From positions 62,001 through 126,000 of the forward strand of contig BGKB01000004.1 of assembly GCA_003116975.1 (NCBI GenBank): 64,000 nt of DNA, written 5' to 3'. Below the pieces are notes generated by a model. The model ran no database searches. It worked only from the letters and a program-made list of their open reading frames with translations, and was not told the DNA's origin. Position 1 is the stretch's first letter. Each line of letters starts with the position of its first letter. Source of the stretch: Aurantiochytrium sp. KH105 (Eukaryota; Sar; Bigyra; Thraustochytrida; Thraustochytriidae). The position numbers and the translations under genes are program-made. Shown here piece after piece: positions 60,841-64,000 of this stretch.

Positions 60841-62661
60841 CCCAGTTTTTTATTATTATAAATTTTTTAATTTTTAAAATTTATCTACACCCACTAACAT
60901 AAATGTTTTTAGCCGTCTGTCTTTGTATAAGCTGCAGCGCTTCGCTCAACACACCACCCTCACAAAATGCGTCTGGACCGATCGCGTCTACAGTCCTGGT
61001 CTTGCGCCCAGATAGCCAAACAAGCACAGCAAAGAAACACCACCAAGAAGACGAACTCGCGGCCAGCATCCAGCACGTCTGCCGTGGCCGGTCGCCACCA
61101 GTCGCATCGCTGTGGCTATCCATTGTTACATCCTAAGCTGCAGGGCAGTGGCAGCTGCCGGCGGCTGGCGGCTGATGCTGGTTGCATGGTTGCTGGTGGG
61201 AGACACGCCTTCCTTGCCTCCGCTCGAACCCTCGTCTCGTCTCCCTCACAGTCTCTCTGCACGCTATGCCACCTTTTCTATAAGGCGAATGCGCCCAACA
61301 TACTTCTAGAGACCCCCCCCCTTCAAGAGGTGCCCGCCCTTCCTATACTGCCTCGCGACCGTCCCTGCGCCATACCGGGTACAAAAGAACTCTTTGATCT
61401 TCTTTCTCCACAGTTGACACATATCCCACACCTCAATGGCTTTTGCGGGTTCCACTCGGGAGCTGCTCTTCGATCAGGCACGAACGAGCAAACGAGCAAA
61501 TGAGCAGACGAGCAGGAGAACGCCAGGCCGGTCTTGGAACTCGCCTACGCTGCTACCTTTGCGCGACCAAGCGAGCTGCGGACTCCCGCTCCTCACGCTT
61601 TGCGTCCTTGCCGGAATGCCGCCACGGGCGACTTGGTCCTTTTCCTGCTTCCGTCCTAAACAAGCTTTTTGGCTGCTGCTGCATGCATGCACATAGACGG
61701 GACGTAGACGAGCAGTCCTTGTCACACTGACCCGCGCGATGAACGCAGCGGCGACGGAACGAGACGAGGAGCAAACGATCCATCCGGACGAGACGTTCCG
61801 ACAACTTGAAGCACATGCATGAGTATACGTAGAACCCTCGTGGGTGCAGCGAGGACGACCTATTCGTGCCAAACCGCGGCCGGATCGATCGTCGATCGAG
61901 CCCGCGGGCTCGCACCGGTCTCACGGTCAACGAGGCGAAAGCTGCCTGCCGTCATTGCTCGCAAGACGACCCCACTCGACGAAACCCGAGCTGAGGAGAT
62001 TGGGCCTCGCTCGTCCGTTTGGCCTCGATTTTCGGTCAGCCGATGGCCGGTGTCCACGACGCACGTGACGACGACGAGGGCGTAGACGCGCTCTCCCGGC
62101 CTGATTGCCGCGGCCATCCCGTCAGATCCACTTGCTGCTGCGCCGACGGCGGCGTCGGCGGTGCTCGGGAGACCCGGACGGGGCCCCGCAAGCACGCCAT
62201 CGTGATGGTCGGTCTGAAGGAGGCTCGTCACAGCGTCATTCGGGATCCTGTTCTCGACGAGGAGGACGATGAGAGAATGGCACGCATGCATGCGCGCCCG
62301 CCGTCCCCGTCCGCCTGTTCGTGGCGCTCGTTCAGCCATGTCCGCGGGGGTATGTATGATCAGCCGGGTTTGGTTGGCGAGGTGCGCGCGACGAAGATGA
62401 TCTTGCAAGGGCCACTTTCTCTTTTGGGTGTTCTGAGTCAAGATATGATGAAGTGCCGAGATGCCTGCAGTGGCCACTGAAAGCCTATTACAAGAGCCCA
62501 CATTAAAAATTAATAGGCCTGCTGGCTGTTAGAAAAGTGGTCGATGGATTAGATGGGCATAGTAGAGACGGACAAATTAAGGCAACTCATTCTTTGCAAG
62601 TACACGCAGCTGTAGCATCGGACAACGGCAACATATATTACATTTCACGACAGGCCATCCT
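60841..62661. other. Intergenic region after the gap, no assigned gene
   Basis: The first ~60 bases (60841-60900) are unusually AT-rich (T and A homopolymer runs), unlike the rest of the window. The remainder is mixed composition. A 213-codon minus-strand ORF (61860-62501) and an 80-codon ATG ORF with one hydrophobic stretch (60881-61123, -) were seen, but neither shows a recognisable domain. TAGGCCT occurs at 62514-62520. The segment holds the 3' end of the methyltransferase gene. Confidence 0.5.
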
Positions 62662-64000
62662 TTACGTATCTTTGACCACGGCAGAGAGAAAGAGCCCACT
62701 CGTCTGAGATCCAGCCGGGTCAAAGAGCAGGGATCCCGCTAAACGGCTGGAGATACGCGAAGGCACTGAAGGGTGGACCCCAGGGTCGACAACACGCGCA
62801 CTCGGGCGCTCTCGCAAAAGGTGTTCAACGATTGCCTCATTTTGTGCCTCTGCGAAACTGCAAGTGCTGTAAACCAGACGGCCACCCGGTCGAAGAGAGT
62901 CAAATCCATTCAAAATGAGTCTGCGCTGCAGAGATGCGAGGCCTTGCGCGTCGCGCAGCCAGCCCGCGTAGAGGTCGTCAAGTGCTTCGGGCGACCACGC
63001 CCCCGAGGCAGCCTCCGTGCCCGAAGGCGCAAGATGCTTGAGTATGTGCCGTACCGAGCCCTCATGACTGCACTGGGCGTCAACGAGTACACGGTCGTAG
63101 CCCTCGGGCAACCTGACTTGTGCACGCATTGCTGCAGCGCGCTCGCGAAGGCGTTTAATGAATCGCTTCCGAGGCCGTTGTAAAACGATCTTCGAGCCTG
63201 CGTTATCAACGTCAATTTCTTCGCAACGAGCTCCGGAACCAGTATCAAAGAGGACCGCATCTGCGGCGCTGTCCCACACGAGCGTGCCCTCGCTGCCGAT
63301 CGGCTTCGCACCGTCCTGACAGCGCAACTCAAAGTGCCAGCCTCGCGACGATAATAATGACGGCGGCGATGACAAGGAGATCATATCTTTCCTTGTACTG
63401 CTCGTGATCGCTTCACGTGCTTCACGTGCTGCGCCAAGTCGACGTCGACGCGCCAGCCCTGCGCACGCGCTGGTGCGCTCAGGGCATGCATCGACACCCA
63501 CAAGAATGCCCTCATGCGCTAGTCGATCGGCAATAATGGACAGCTTTGCCCCTGGCGCACAACAAATGTCGAGCACAGCTTGGCCCTCACGGACGTCGAG
63601 GGCATCGACTGCCAAAACCGATGCTGCGTCAACCCCCATGAAAACGCCGGCTTCGTACAGAGGGTGCTTGGATATGAGCGTCTCGGGCGGCAAGGCCCAG
63701 ACTTGCTCACCAAGGTCCCACCGCCCTGCCCATGGCACCGGCTCCGCGCCTTCAATGCGCGCAAGAAATGACGCACATTTGCGCCGCAAAGTCTCACAAA
63801 GTTCCTCTGCGTCGTGCTCCGCACTTTCCGACGCCAAGGACGAGGTCGAGGCCGCCTTGGCGCCTTGCCACGACCACCTTGCTGCAGACCGCCTCGACAA
63901 CCACACGTGCCGCGGCACAGTTTCCGCGGCCGCCACTTGGGCCGCGTACCAGCCCGCGTCCACCCCATTCACGCGCAAGAACTCCACGAAGCGCGCTGGC
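62662..64000 (-). CDS. NSUN/RsmB-type RNA (cytosine-5) methyltransferase, N-terminus cut by window edge
   Basis: The frame is open through the right edge; the codon at 63985-63987 is GTG and the frame continues as PARFVEFLRVNGVDAGWYAA, so the true start is outside. The readable 446 residues contain a PUA-like/leader part (HPLYEAGVFMGVDAASVLAV) and the Rossmann methyltransferase core: motif I region LDICCAPGAKLSIIADRLAH, VGVDACPER, motif IV VLVDAQCSHEGSVRHILKHL and motif VI RLVYSTCSFAEAQNEAIVEH. Both conserved cysteines (DAQCS and STCSF) of the m5C mechanism are kept. Motif IV has Gln where most members have Pro (DAPC). The family methylates cytosine in tRNA, rRNA or mRNA; the subfamily (NSUN number) and substrate cannot be decided. 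A Ser/Arg-rich insertion (about EAITSSTRKDMISLSSPPSL) interrupts the core. Confidence 0.86.
   Translation of the reverse strand, partial: PARFVEFLRVNGVDAGWYAAQVAAAETVPRHVWLSRRSAARWSWQGAKAASTSSLASESAEHDAEELCETLRRKCASFLARIEGAEPVPWAGRWDLGEQVWALPPETLISKHPLYEAGVFMGVDAASVLAVDALDVREGQAVLDICCAPGAKLSIIADRLAHEGILVGVDACPERTSACAGLARRRRLGAAREAREAITSSTRKDMISLSSPPSLLSSRGWHFELRCQDGAKPIGSEGTLVWDSAADAVLFDTGSGARCEEIDVDNAGSKIVLQRPRKRFIKRLRERAAAMRAQVRLPEGYDRVLVDAQCSHEGSVRHILKHLAPSGTEAASGAWSPEALDDLYAGWLRDAQGLASLQRRLILNGFDSLRPGGRLVYSTCSFAEAQNEAIVEHLLRERPSARVVDPGVHPSVPSRISSRLAGSLLFDPAGSQTSGLFLSAVVKDT

Noticed and set aside
60881-61123. Minus-strand 80-codon ORF with one hydrophobic stretch
   Set aside because: Too short, adjoins the AT-rich gap border, no homology seen.
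61860-62501. Minus-strand 213-codon ORF after the gap
   Set aside because: Some stretches look protein-like, but there is no domain and composition is ambiguous. Not accepted without transcript evidence.
1-64000. tRNA and rRNA genes
   Set aside because: I looked for T-loop patterns and clover-leaf symmetry in intergenic DNA and found no convincing candidate; a covariance scan would be decisive.
1-64000. Transposons or viral insertions
   Set aside because: No reverse transcriptase, transposase, integrase or capsid-like ORF and no terminal-repeat pairs were recognised.

Overview
The window is nuclear DNA of a GC-rich, intron-poor protist. The best guess is a heterotrophic stramenopile of the thraustochytrid (labyrinthulomycete) type. 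Reasons: long uninterrupted eukaryotic ORFs, a single clear spliceosomal intron (centrin), flagellar/ciliary genes (SHIPPO-repeat protein, CFAP36-like, centrin), two actins, spliceosome and eIF2B subunits, and intergenic DNA full of pyrimidine tracts and tetra-/pentanucleotide repeats. The species assignment is inference; no rRNA or organellar marker is present.

Layout, left to right. A PP4R3/SMEK N-terminus runs off the left edge (-). Then come a sperm-tail PG-repeat protein (+), a CFAP36-like protein with UIM-like motifs (-), a WW plus coiled-coil protein (+), a Tat-SF1/Cus2 splicing factor (-), an oligopeptidase B (-), a membrane fatty acid desaturase (+), a small secretory-pathway coiled-coil membrane protein (-), centrin with one intron (-), and SMU1 (-). 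The largest gene follows: a 2282-residue secretory/membrane protein (-), with tandem TULIP-like luminal modules fused to a C-terminal PqiA/LetA-like membrane domain. Next are a U-box/WD40 protein (+), a double sulfatase with a degenerate first half (-), a TMX2-like protein (-), a GDAP2-like macro/CRAL-TRIO protein (+), a secreted parallel beta-helix protein (+), a divergent actin whose 5' end is destroyed by poly-G and N (+), canonical actin (+), eIF2B epsilon (+), an ankyrin protein rich in amino-acid homopolymers (-), an 889-base N gap with an odd AT-rich right border, and an NSUN-type RNA m5C methyltransferase running off the right edge (-).

The genes are mostly single-function housekeeping units without operons. 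Shared themes are flagellum/centriole (SHIPPO protein, CFAP36-like, centrin), splicing (Tat-SF1-like, SMU1), ER/Golgi membrane biology (TMX2-like, small coiled-coil protein, sulfatase, the giant lipid-transfer-like protein, desaturase) and extracellular polysaccharide handling (sulfatase, beta-helix protein). Most starts were moved to the first ATG that fits the conserved domain, because upstream in-frame sequence is compositionally biased and often lacks ATG.

The most interesting item is the giant PqiA/LetA-like fusion at 25954-32802. It looks like a eukaryotic one-polypeptide counterpart of bacterial two-component intermembrane lipid transporters; this rests on sequence pattern only. Next in interest are the pseudo-sulfatase/sulfatase fusion, the divergent actin with a rebuilt D-loop, and the UIM-bearing CFAP36-like protein.
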